Below are positions 53,696 to 63,355 of a stretch of 64,000 bases of DNA, piece by piece (within the stretch, counting starts at the first letter, position 1; each line of letters begins with the position of its first letter). Source of the stretch: Chrysopilus asiliformis (taxonomy: Eukaryota > Arthropoda > Insecta > Diptera > Rhagionidae); NCBI GenBank assembly GCA_964034945.1, contig OZ035961.1, positions 64,772,244 through 64,836,243 on the forward strand, given 5' to 3'. The notes beneath the pieces were generated by a model. It was not told where the DNA came from. It was given only the letters and a program-made list of their open reading frames with translations, and searched no databases. The position numbers were made by a program, and so were the translations under genes.

Positions 53696-55746
53696 TGATA
53701 CTGGCTCTTTTCTACTCCCGATTTAAACCAGAAATTAGGTTTGAGCCTGAGGAACTTCTAGGCGGCACGTCTAGACTAGCTCATAGGAAGAGCGCGGGCT
53801 CATGAAAAGTGGGTTCTTGCCTAGAAGCACCTCCGATCAGAAGCGCCTCTGAGTGGGGAAATCCCCGAAGTGCACCATTTCCGCCCCCCTTACGCATCCC
53901 TCACTAAGTCCCGCCCATCTCACCTGAGAGTCTCACTGAAATTTAGCGAGACATAACTATTGCTCAGTGAAAATTGAAAATAAAATTAATTTCTACTATT
54001 TGATCCATTTAATTTACTATAAAAATTTCATACAAGAAAAATCTATGATTTCCTATTGAATTTGACCAACAATGACGCGATATTGAAAACTAAAAACAAT
54101 ATTCACCTTCTTTATATATTCGAAAATAAATAATTAAATTGAACGGACTTACCAAACATCCAGCCGCTGCAGATGATGTGCACAGCATAAGAGCAAGCCG
54201 ACTTATATTTCTTTAGACGATATGTTGTTCAAGCTGAAATCTCGAATTTGTTTTTATCAAGAGGTGAATATCTTACAAACATGATTCTAATTTTTACTTT
54301 CCTTTTCTGATTTTTTTTCTTTTTAAATGCTGTTTCGAGCAAATCAAAATTTAGGCCCCAATAAAAAAAATAATCGAGAAAACATAATCAATAATCGCGC
54401 AAAAGCATCCGTTTCTTAATTTTATCTCCTCCAAGAAAAGAAAATCCAACTAGCAGCAAAATCTGGAACGGTGAACCATGTGCTTGGATGGGAAACTGAA
54501 TTAGCTCCTGGTGCAATGGGTCCGTTACCCTGAAAGGTCACCTTCACAATAATCTCTTGCGTCCACGTGGAAAACTACGAATTGGAGGAAAAAACTTTCT
54601 TAACAGAATGCCTCCGAGAAAATGCAGTATGCAATGGACGATTCCGAAGAAATTCGCTTTCAAATATGCGTCTTTATAAAGAAGTCCAAAAAGGATGGCA
54701 AATTTGAATTATTCCAAATTCGAAGAAAGTGCAAAATTCTGAAGAAAGTGCTAATTTTGAAGGAAAAGCAACTTTTAAAGAAAGTGGCCCCCGCTTTCCA
54801 GCTTTTCCGGGACCTATGGAATTAACATTGGGAATTATAATTTGATAATCCCTTTAAACAAAAGAAAATCTTACCACTTTCTATTCAAACAAAAAAATTT
54901 TTGCACCAAATCTGGTTTCGTGGAATTTTAACTACCGGAAACTACAAGAAAATTATAATTTACAAAAAACCAAACACTACACAAGAATTTAAATTTAAAA
55001 TTACAATTTATCAATCCGGGTCTTCACCAAAAAAAAATTTAAATATATATTTTTTTTACTTTGAACTACTTGTTCAGGTTTCCACTAACAAAATGGCAAA
55101 AAAGAAATGACGGTAGGAATTTTTGGAGGCCAAATTATTGTATTAGTTTATTTCCTAATGTAGTTGTGGCCAGAGATTACACACCTTTCTGCATATTTCA
55201 GCTAATACAGATTTTATAGAGTTATATAAAAAAATCGAAATATTTCATATAATCCAATACATATGTACCAGCCAGAATACATTTATATGTTTTGTATTAC
55301 ATTGGATATAATTGGATGGACCATATTTAAAAAAACAGGCTTTAGAATGATGCTATCAATAATGATTTTCATTTCTCCTTCAGAAACATAAATTTCACAA
55401 AAAAATATGATCTCTCAACGGCTAAAATTCAAAAATCATATCTGCAAATTTACCAAAGCATCCATTGTCAACTACAACCATCAAGCAGATCTCCCTCCCG
55501 AACGTCCCACTTCGATCGGCAATCGATAAGCAATCGATCAGTAATCGATCTATTTTACCACTCGCACTAATACCTAAATCAAAAAGAAAGTTCTAGAGAC
55601 GGAGTGAAAAGTATGCGTGGGTGCTCTTATCAGAGAAAGTCCCGGTGAGGTCATCTGAGAGAAAGTACCGCTGAGGACGAATTCCATTTCTAAACCAGAC
55701 GGTGAAAATGAGTGTGACCGTTTTGAATTTTCGGGAGTTCGTAACA
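53696..55746 (-). repeat. 5' LTR of the Ty3/gypsy element
   Basis: 2051 bp, same ends as 42510-44561. Being 5' for a minus-strand element, it should hold the promoter. I could not pinpoint a TATA box or initiator. Confidence 0.88.
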
Positions 55747-56257
55747 CACTATAACACATCTACGAGCGACGTATTGATTCTTAAATTGAAACCAAAACTA
55801 TTAGCACTTCGTCATGACTCCACGTACAAAATAACGAGCAACAATGATAGTACTTAGTCTAGTTATACATACTGATACAAGAACAAATTGGTTGCCAGCC
55901 AAATGAGAACGCATTGATATTTTTCAAAAGAAAAATAAAATATCTGTACTGAGCCACTCAATAGCCACAAATTATATAACACATTATTCGAAAAGGCCGC
56001 CATTTGATTTAACACCAGCTCTCAAACGATTAACTAAACAGGCCTGCAAAATACGCGCTCGATCTATTGGTACATGTTCGTTGACAGCAATTATTGTTTA
56101 ATAATGTTTATCTTTTAATACTTCAAAAAAAAATTGTTTGTTCTGATTGAAAAATTCGGTGTTTGTCTTAAATACTTTTTGTCTATTGTAACAAACACTT
56201 TTGATGAAGCCATTTACAAAATTTAAAATATTTATCAGAAACACTATATATTTTTTC
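55747..56257. other. Decayed gypsy linker and a duplicated block
   Basis: 55747-55775 (CACTATAACACATCTACGAG) continues the gypsy linker interrupted by the LTR element and matches 25613-25640. 55812-55870 duplicates 39179-39237 without interruption. The rest is unassigned. Confidence 0.5.
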
Positions 56258-56260
56258 TTA

Positions 56261-56871
56261 TACTATGTTCACACCGACGCAAAATTACGTAATTTTGAAG
56301 ATTTTCGTAATTTTGAACGAAATCTTGCTCGAAATCACGAGATTTCCAGTACATTAACCTGTTTTCAAAATCACTAAAAGTATGTAATTTCCACAAAATT
56401 ACGAACGAAATCAAGCAAAAACAATGTATACAATCCTGCATTACTTATTCAGCTCTCTTCAGCACATCAGTTTTGACATTTATGTTGCATTGGAAAAACG
56501 GAAATATAAGAAAAAGAAGCCGTGTTCCACACGCGAAGAGGATATATTAGTAAACCTGTGGTCTGAAAAAATAAACAACCTACGCGGGGCAAAAAAATGG
56601 ACCTGTTTTTAATGCGATTAGATATGAAATGGAAAATAATTGTCTAAAGTGTTTAATTCTGTTTGCACATATTTCATCGATGTTTTGAATTGTATTATTC
56701 ATCATATTATTAAAATTCATAGTAATCCTACACGAACTTCTTAGATCCATTTTTGACTTAACGTAGTTGAAATGTCAAGCAAAATTACCTTAACCTATGT
56801 GTGAACACTTTGGTGTAAGATCTAAATCATTTCGCAAAATTACGTGATTTTGCGTCGGTGTGAACATAGTA
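56261..56871. mobile_element. PIF/Harbinger-type element carrying a Myb-like ORF (TTA duplication)
   Basis: Ends TACTATGTTCACACCGACGC / GCGTCGGTGTGAACATAGTA, inverted over about 40 bp including AAAATTACGTAATTTTG, flanked by TTA (56258-56260, 56872-56874). Subterminal AAATTACG(A/T) words recur. The interior encodes part of the Myb/SANT-like partner protein and no transposase. Confidence 0.8.
56500..56650 (+). pseudogene. Myb/SANT-like (MADF-type) domain fragment
   Basis: One frame reads STREEDILVNLWSEKINNLR, the first helix of a Myb/SANT-like DNA-binding domain. After a one-frame change at the AAAAAAA run (about 56590) the other frame continues PVFNAIRYEMENN, the second helix. Harbinger elements normally encode such a Myb-like protein beside the transposase. 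The frameshift and short length make it non-functional. Confidence 0.6.
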
Positions 56872-56874
56872 TTA

Positions 56875-57524
56875 GATATATTTATATTGTTTAAGACATT
56901 ATTTATGGTCAGCTATGATTATTGAAATTGCTAGCAATAAACAAAAAGTGTTGGCCCCGAATAATTTTCCCTTGTTGCAAATAATTCTTATTTATCTATC
57001 AAACAAAAAATTGCGATTTTGTTGAATTATCAAAAAAATTTAGTGAAAAAATGTTATTAGTGATGGAACGTTGAGTTTTGGTGAAAAATAGTGTAAGTAT
57101 GGATTTTTAAATATTGTGGTAGTGTAAATAAGAAAAGTGTTTTAAAAATTAGTATATTGAGCATATTTTCAATTGTGTATGTGGCGAAATGTAATTTGAA
57201 GTGAACCTCCGAAACATTAACGAGATAAACAATTAGTGTTAGTGCCAGACATTTTTAAATCGTAGTGTAGAACATTTAAATATTTTGCACGAAAACAAAT
57301 TGTTTAGGAACATTAGTTATTTCAAAACCTTTACTTGTGAAGTGTTTAAACGAAACATAAAACTGTTTATCCAAAACAATAAGTTTTGCAAATAATCATT
57401 ATTTTTGGTTACTAAAGGATCTTTCAATAAGGACGCTAGATTTTTAAATGTAAATAAAACAAGTTGTGTGTGAGATATCCACTCAATTTTTTTTGTTTGA
57501 AAGAATATTTTATGGCATTAATTA
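56875..57524. other. Unassigned AT-rich region
   Basis: No gene or repeat was recognised. Confidence 0.35.
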
Positions 57525-57875
57525 TGGAATGCATCGTCGTTCAAATGTCCGCCGCGAGTTTGCTTGGTGGCAAGTATTCGGGAGGTCCAATTTTCGATGA
57601 CTTTTTCGCATAAATCTGGCTGAATTTGCTGGATGTTGTTTGTTGTGTTGGATTTGAGAGCATCAATTGTTTGCGGTTTATTCGCATAGATCTGAGTTTT
57701 AAGATTGCCTCAAAGGAAGAATTCTAAAGGCGTCAAATCGCACGCGAGATAACCATGCCTTAAAATCGTTAGAGCAGAATGTCCGTCGTGGCATGTGCTA
57801 TGTGGTATGTAGCGCCATCCTGTTGGAACCACTATCCATATCATCCAGTTTAGGCCACAAGAAGTTACTTATCAT
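57525..57875 (-). pseudogene. Tc1/mariner-type transposase, C-terminal remnant
   Basis: The minus strand reads FLWPKLDDMD, then after frame changes YLACDLTPLEFFL, stop, GNLKTQIYANKPQTIDALKS, and later DLCEKVIENWTSR and TRGGHLND. This is the C-terminal third of an insect mariner-type (IS630-Tc1) transposase, including the CDLTPLEFFLWG block where W is now a stop (TGA). At least two frameshifts and one stop. The N terminus and first catalytic Asp are absent. The CCGGTAA-bearing hAT remnant begins just right of it. Confidence 0.75.
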
Positions 57876-57889
57876 CGATCTGTAGCTAG

Positions 57890-59355
57890 GTAAACCGGCT
57901 GAAAATGCATAATTTTTTTACCGGTAATTTTACAGCTCATTACCGGTAAATTCGGTAAAAACATTATTTTTATAGTGAGGCGTGAAACTACTCTTGTTAT
58001 GAACACATTAAATGTTATACTTATTTAAAAGTGTTTTCTTTTAACTCAATCAATGAGTAGACTTCAAACTCAAAGTATGGGCAAAAGTTTTCCAATTTCC
58101 CGGTAGCGTTTTTTACTTTTTACAGTTATTTATATATTATAGATATTTTTTTTACGTATTATAAGATTAAACAAAGCGAGACTAAACATGAATGGTTTCT
58201 ATCTTGCTTGAACTTTAGGCGCTATCAGTGTTGCCATTTTCAGCGACTTGTCTCATTTCTAGTGACTTTCATGTCTTAAAAAGCACCTGTTGAGATTTTA
58301 GTGGACTTTTGGGGACTTTTCGGGGATTTTCAGCGATTTTCAAAAATTTCTTAAAAAAAACTGTGTTTTGCTAATAAACATCATTTTTCAAAATTTTTTA
58401 CACTTGTGTTACATTGTGTTTTTGATAAAAATGCAAAAAATTAATGAAAATTGAATTAAGACCTAACAACAGTGGATTTAGACATAAATAAATCTTTGAT
58501 CTCAGATGTGAGTAAATTTTATGTAGATATTTTTTAAGAAGACAAAGTTGTTTTTTTTATTATTATATTTTATTATTGTTAAAAACAAAGAATAAAAGCG
58601 ATTTGAAAACAAGATATATGTTTAAATATGCATTCAAAAAAAGTCTCAAAACTAGCGATTTTTGCCTATAATTTCGGAGACTTTTGAGATTTTTTTTCCT
58701 CATTTCAGCGAGGTCTCCGGCAACACTGGGCGGTATTGAAAAATTTCTGAGAGAAAAGATATTGAGAGAAATTTTTTCAAAAGCTTTTCGCTCATTTGAA
58801 TATTATTATATTATATTGCGTTTTTATTTTAAAATTTAGATTTTTTACACAGCCATGGATCAGAATTCCCCATGGAACTATTTTATACGCATACAAAATG
58901 GAAGTGCAGGTCAGTGTAAGCAGTGTTTAAAAACAATTAAAACTTCTGGCGGTAGCGCAAGTGGCTTGCATGCACACCTTCCAACCTAGCACAAAATTAA
59001 CCTTTTAAAAAGGGATATAGATATAGCAAATGAGCCAGGGACAAGTAGAACTATAAATACATCTAAGAATGTGAATTTGTCAAAAATTTCCAACTTTTTT
59101 GTAAAATCAGTTGATGATTCATTTTCTGCTGTTGTCGCGCGATTAACAGCCAAAGATGGTTTACCGTTTGTGAATTTTTTTGGTTTTATTTTTTGTGCGT
59201 TTTATATTTTAGTTTTCTGAAGACAAATAAAGGATATGTACTTTCAATTACACATTATTTGTTTAATTTACCGGTAATTACCGTTTTATCGGTAATTTTA
59301 ATTTTTTTTACCGCGTTACCGGTAATGACAAAGTTCGGTAAATTTGCAATCCCTA
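57890..59355. mobile_element. hAT-like element with CCGGTAA repeats and transposase remnant
   Basis: Both ends carry ATTACCGGTAA words (57920-57965, 59268-59340), and the right terminus reads AAATTTGCAATCCCTA, as in the 8585-9569 element. The left terminus is eroded and I found no duplication. It contains a BED-finger transposase fragment at 58855-59215 on the plus strand. Confidence 0.6.
58855..59218 (+). pseudogene. hAT transposase N-terminal BED zinc-finger fragment
   Basis: Starts MDQNSPWNYFIRIQNGSAG, then QCKQCLKTIKTSGGSASGLH and AHL. This gives the CxxC and HxxxxxH ligands of a BED finger, with a stop just after HLPT. The frame then continues to SAVVARLTAKDGLPF, a block conserved in hAT transposases. 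The remaining transposase is missing. An in-frame TAG within the finger shows it is dead. Confidence 0.7.
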
Positions 59356-59494
59356 TTAATACAGGAAAATTAGGCAAAAAAAAGCATGAACCTCTTAAAA
59401 AATCCTAGTTAACTGGATTTTTGCACAGACCTTTATTTTGGCATAACAAACAACGTCCCAAAAGTCCATTCCAAAATTGCGCCGGCGTCGTGAG

Positions 59495-59870
59495 TTATTC
59501 AAGGTCAAAGGTCCAAAAAATCAGTTTTTTTACGTTTATCTCACTTTGTACGGGTTGTACGTCTTTTTGAGGTTCAGATGAATTAATCACAATAAAATTC
59601 TCTACAAAAAAGGTTAAATACAATTTTCTTGTAGGACAAACAGTTTTCGAGATACAAGTCGTCAAACTATGCGTCGCACAGAGAAATTGCTATTATTCAA
59701 GGTCAAAAGTCAAATAAATCGTAAATATCTCGCTTTGTATGGCCTGTCCGCATTTTTTGTGTTCAGATGAATTGCTCCTCCGCAAATTCTCTACAAAAAG
59801 GGTTAAATAAGGTTTTTTTGTAGGGGCAATAGTTTTCGAGATAGAAGTCCAGACACTGTGAACTGTACAT
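59495..59870. repeat. Direct repeat of about 198 bp
   Basis: ATTCAAGGTCAAAGGTC.. at 59497 and ATTCAAGGTCAAAAGTC.. at 59695 begin two similar units. Both contain TATCTC(A/G)CTTTGTA, TTCAGATGAATT, TTCTCTACAAAAA and AGTTTTCGAGATA. Non-coding. Confidence 0.65.
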
Positions 59871-59966
59871 TCGTTTCCCGACCACCATTGAGGTAGAATA
59901 CAAGGCGCGTTTTTTACATGGTTTCCCCAGTAGGCCTAATCCATATTCTTTCCACCTTCATTCATT

Positions 59967-60275
59967 TATTCTTCTTCTGCTTCTGCTTCTTCTTCTCCTT
60001 CTTCTTGTTCTTGTTGCCCTTCATCTTCCATATAGGTATCACCTTCACTTGCATTTAATGTTAAGGTACCAATAAGATCGAGTTCATCATCGACATCGTT
60101 TAAATTGTCAAAGGATTCAGTGATATCACAAGAAGCAGGATTTAAACATGATTGACCCCGACAAAAGCTACAAACGATGGAGCACGGTAATCCAAAAAAC
60201 GGAATTCAGGAGTTCTTCCGGTGCTGGTGGAAGTAATGTACTAGCTGGCTGCAAGAAATTGTTGTTAAATGTCCA
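59967..60275 (-). pseudogene. CXC-domain (tesmin-like) transposon ORF remnant
   Basis: One frame reads QPASTLLPPAPEELLNSVF. After a deletion or frame change another reads GLPCSIVCSFCRGQSCLNPA, followed by an acidic tail (DNLNDVDDELDL, then EEGEEEAEAEEE) and a stop at 59967. The order PPAPEELL then a Cys-rich block is the C-terminal signature of a widespread arthropod repeat-encoded ORF with a tesmin/TSO1-like CXC motif. The first half of the Cys block is missing. Which transposon class it belongs to I cannot say. Confidence 0.45.
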
Positions 60276-60738
60276 TCCCCTCTGTTGAGGGTTTAAGTCT
60301 TTTCCAAGCCAAGTTTGCACCTGATAATATGGTGTTGTGCGGCTCCTATTGTGGGTGGAAGTGAAGATAATTTAACTGCCTTTTGGGCCACAAGGTTGAA
60401 CGAGGTTAATCAAAGAAACACGTCTACTCTGTTTGACTGCTTTAATAAGAGTTATCTAATAATCGTTTACTTAATATAATATGACCGAATGCCAAACAAG
60501 GACTAACTGTATTGGAAACAATTACAAAAGTACTACAGTGGCTTACAGCTCGGCCAGCCTGACACTAATCGTCCCGATTAGCAAATACAGATCGTTATGA
60601 ATATTTTACAACATTAATTACATACATTTCGTTTGAAAGATCATTTATATAGTATAAATTTTGTGATCGGTTTAAAACCTGCTTGATAACTTAAATTCTA
60701 AGTTGTTTTACTTTACAAATTCTTCGAAATCATCCTTA
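60276..60738. other. Unassigned; possible gypsy LTR sequence
   Basis: No gene was recognised. Since the gypsy pol to the right lies on the minus strand, its 3' LTR could fall here, but the partner LTR is outside the window. Confidence 0.3.
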
Positions 60739-60832
60739 AATGATAGAATATTCGTTCTTTTACAAAATCAATAATCTTTAAATGATAAAATACTCGTTCT
60801 TATACAAAATCAATCATCTTTAAATGATAAAA
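60739..60832. repeat. 42-bp tandem repeat interrupted by family A
   Basis: AAATGATA(G/A)AAT..TCGTTCTT..ACAAAATCAAT..TCTTT recurs with a 42-bp spacing (60739, 60781, 60823). The third unit resumes right of the family A copy at 61400 with ACTCGTTCTTATACAAAATC. Confidence 0.75.
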
Positions 60833-61399
60833 CATAACAAAAGCTATAATTGCCAATCTGGCAATCATTGGAGACCCGTATGGTGATATTCGTATCAAAA
60901 TTCGAACAGTTATACCAAAATTCCACTTTGAAGTCAAACTTTCCAATAAGATTTTTTAAAACTTATTCCAATCGGATTTTGATGTATGGGAGTTTTATGT
61001 AGAATCATATCCTAAATAACTTTTGTTCATGGACTTTTTTGATAAGATACACCGTTTTTGAGATATTCACAAAAAACGATTTCGTTAATATGGGGGGTAC
61101 CCCCCCTAATGGTCCATTTTTGCCCATTAATGAACTTAGCCTCGCATTTTACGAAAAACGGATCTGCGCAAAATTTCAAGTCTCTAGCTCAATCCGTGCG
61201 CCCGCAATCCGCGCCACAGACAGACGGACGGACGGACAGAAGGACAGACAGACAGACGGACGGACATGCAGAAATTAAATATTTTTCTCATTCTAAACAC
61301 ACTGGTGTAATTCATTTTTTTGTGCGATGACGGGATCTTGGCGTTACAAACGGTAAGGCAAAGTTAATATACCCTTTGGTTTCACCATACGGGTATAAA
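60833..61399 (+). repeat. Repeat family A, full-length copy 6
   Basis: Complete, CATAACAAAAGC to GGGTATAAA. Because it interrupts a 42-bp tandem repeat, the pre-insertion site can be read as GATAAAATACTCG, and the insertion left at most a few A residues duplicated. Confidence 0.85.
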
Positions 61400-61585
61400 T
61401 ACTCGTTCTTATACAAAATCAAGAATTACATGATATACATATTTTAAAATCATCGTCAATACAAGTTTTCTTAAAAGTTATGTATTTTAAGCTTTCTTTC
61501 GTCAGTCAACCAACTGCTTGGAGTGTCAATACAATTTAATTAAAAACATTTAATAAAAATTACAAACATGGCAAAGCATTCGGTT
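61400..61585. other. Region just 3' of the second gypsy integrase
   Basis: AT-rich, non-coding. Probably the 3' non-coding part of the second gypsy element. No purine tract or LTR edge was identified. Confidence 0.35.
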
Positions 61586-62460
61586 TCAAAGCAGTTCAAC
61601 ACTCGCTATGTATGGCCTCATATTTTCTGCAGCACAAGCACCTTTATAAGGTATCCTAGTTAACTGCAGGCCAGTGACATCCTTAACTAAATATCTATCG
61701 TTTTGAAAAACTTTGGCAACCTCATAGGGGCCTCGAAATTTTGCTAACAGTTTTTTGTTTACGCCTGGAGTCGTGACGATGTTTTTGAGCAACACATAGT
61801 CGCCTACTTTGTACTCTCGCGGTCTTTTGTGGTGCGCGTCAAAATAACTTTTATTATATCCTTGATTTCTTTCAATGTTCAAATAAGCTTCCGTTCTGAT
61901 TCCTTCCAAATTGCGAGACGAATCATCATTAATTTGACACACATCTTGAAGGTAATCCCGGATTTTGTCACACACCTGGCCCTTCTGATTAACGCCGAAC
62001 AATAACATGCTAGGCGTAAAGCCGGTACTGCGGTTAAATGTGTTTTTGATTGAATATTCGATTTTAGCTAAGCTCCTATCCCACCCGCTAGTTGTATTAG
62101 GTTCACACTCTTTCGCCAACATTGGAGCCAGCACTCGGTTCATACGTTCTACTTGGCCATTGGCCTGAGGTGCATGAGTAGCAACTTTAATATGTATTAT
62201 ATTGTTATCCTTCATAAATGAAGTGAATTCTTCTGACGTAAAGCATGAACCCCTGTCTGAAACAATTTTGTTAGGTCTACTGTAGACATCAAAATAACCT
62301 TGTAAGCATGCAATTGCTTGTTTAGATTGAGTGCTAGCCACGGCGTACAATCTGAGAAATTTAGTAAAACCGTCAATTGCTAATAAAATATGTTTCTTTT
62401 TAGCTCGTGAAGAGGCCAATGGACCGAAATGATCTATGTGAAGAACGTCGAAGGGTTTAT
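61586..62460 (-). pseudogene. pol: Second Ty3/gypsy element: integrase fragment
   Basis: Open for about 290 codons. Starts PFDVLHIDHFGPL (first catalytic Asp) just inside an interruption at 62461. It then has SDRGSCFTSEEF (second Asp) and QANGQVERMN (Glu, 35 residues later), and a C-terminal GPY/F-type module, KFRGPYEVAKVF, ending RPYIASVELL. The catalytic core and C terminus look intact. The N-terminal zinc finger is missing: a stop and foreign sequence lie directly upstream. Distinct in sequence from the 42-55 kb element. Confidence 0.82.
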
Positions 62461-63355
62461 CTCATTTCGGGGTTGTATGTAGAGTACCCAAATAGCATTT
62501 TAAGCAGCAATTATGGTGTTCATCCCCATATTTCGTCACCATGCAAATCGCGGCGATAAGCAATTTATGTCGCAAACACGTCGTTAGTTGTGCCAACGAG
62601 ACGCGCAACGGCACCCATAGTGGGGAACACTTTTCAGCGGTTTGCGGCGCCGCAATTATAACGACAGGGACGTAATTAGTTGCCTCATGCGCGAGCGTCA
62701 TCTGACGGCATTATATCACACAATTACACAAATCATCGAGCGGGTTTTCTTTCTCCCTCGAATGCTTGTTAGTAAACAGAGATGAACAAATAAAAACGTA
62801 AGCAGAAGACGAACGAGAACAATCTAATGGCGACAAATTAATGGAAACTTTTGTGGAGTATTATTTTATAATGGACTTTTCTTCCGATTGCATGTCGTGA
62901 TTTTAATTGCCATTAAAATTTTTCGACAATATTGGATCTGAAATTTAAACAGATTTTAATGGGCCATCAAATTATTTTGTTTTTAATCAAAAATTTCTTT
63001 AATTTTATTTTATCGGTAAAATTTTTTTTTCTTTTGCACTGAAATTTTGATGCCAATAAAATTATGCTGTTTCAAAAATGTATGCTATCCACTTTTTATG
63101 CAATATCCTTCAGTCATTCGCCTGAAATAAGAAATTTAATTCTCGAAACGAAATCGTTTCCATCAAATGTCAGTGAGAAATATGGCGGCTGAAGGCATCA
63201 ATTTATTTTGGTGTTTCTCAGACGGGGAGCTTTAATAAAACTTTAGTGGCAGACTATTTCGACCCGAAAACCATCAAATGCTGCTCTATCGCTGCAGGAA
63301 TTTTCATGAAGCGAATGTTGCCCCAAAGATGAACCGTGGGTCACCAATTTCCCCA
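62461..63355. other. Foreign segment interrupting the gypsy pol
   Basis: About 0.9 kb between RNase H and integrase coding, replacing the zinc-finger region. 62500-62720 is GC-richer than its surroundings (ACGAGACGCGCAACGGCACC, GCGGTTTGCGGCGCCGC). The remainder is AT-rich. No inverted ends or duplication were found, and the 79-codon frame at 62462-62701 has no domain I know. An insertion with deletion, or captured host DNA, are both possible. Confidence 0.5.

Larger units (their letters stand above)
42510..55746 (-). mobile_element. Ty3/gypsy LTR retrotransposon, Ulysses/Osvaldo-like, apparently complete
   Basis: Two ~2.05-kb LTRs in direct orientation bound a minus-strand gag and pol. Host flanks CACT (42506-42509 and 55747-55750) form a 4-bp target duplication. 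The flanking halves rejoin to the gypsy linker sequence seen intact at 25600. The order 5' LTR, primer binding site, ~1.25-kb leader, gag, pol, 3' LTR is normal for Ty3/gypsy. Without the ~2.1-kb insertion near its 3' end the element would be about 11.1 kb. LTRs of ~2 kb are unusual; the D. virilis element Ulysses, from memory, has LTRs of about 2.1 kb. The LTRs differ by only about seven substitutions and two small indels that I could see, so insertion was recent. No env-like frame. Confidence 0.88.

Noticed and set aside
57890..59355. 8-bp duplication for the second CCGGTAA element
   Set aside because: The left end is eroded and no matching 8-mer was found. The element is called only from its repeats and the BED fragment.
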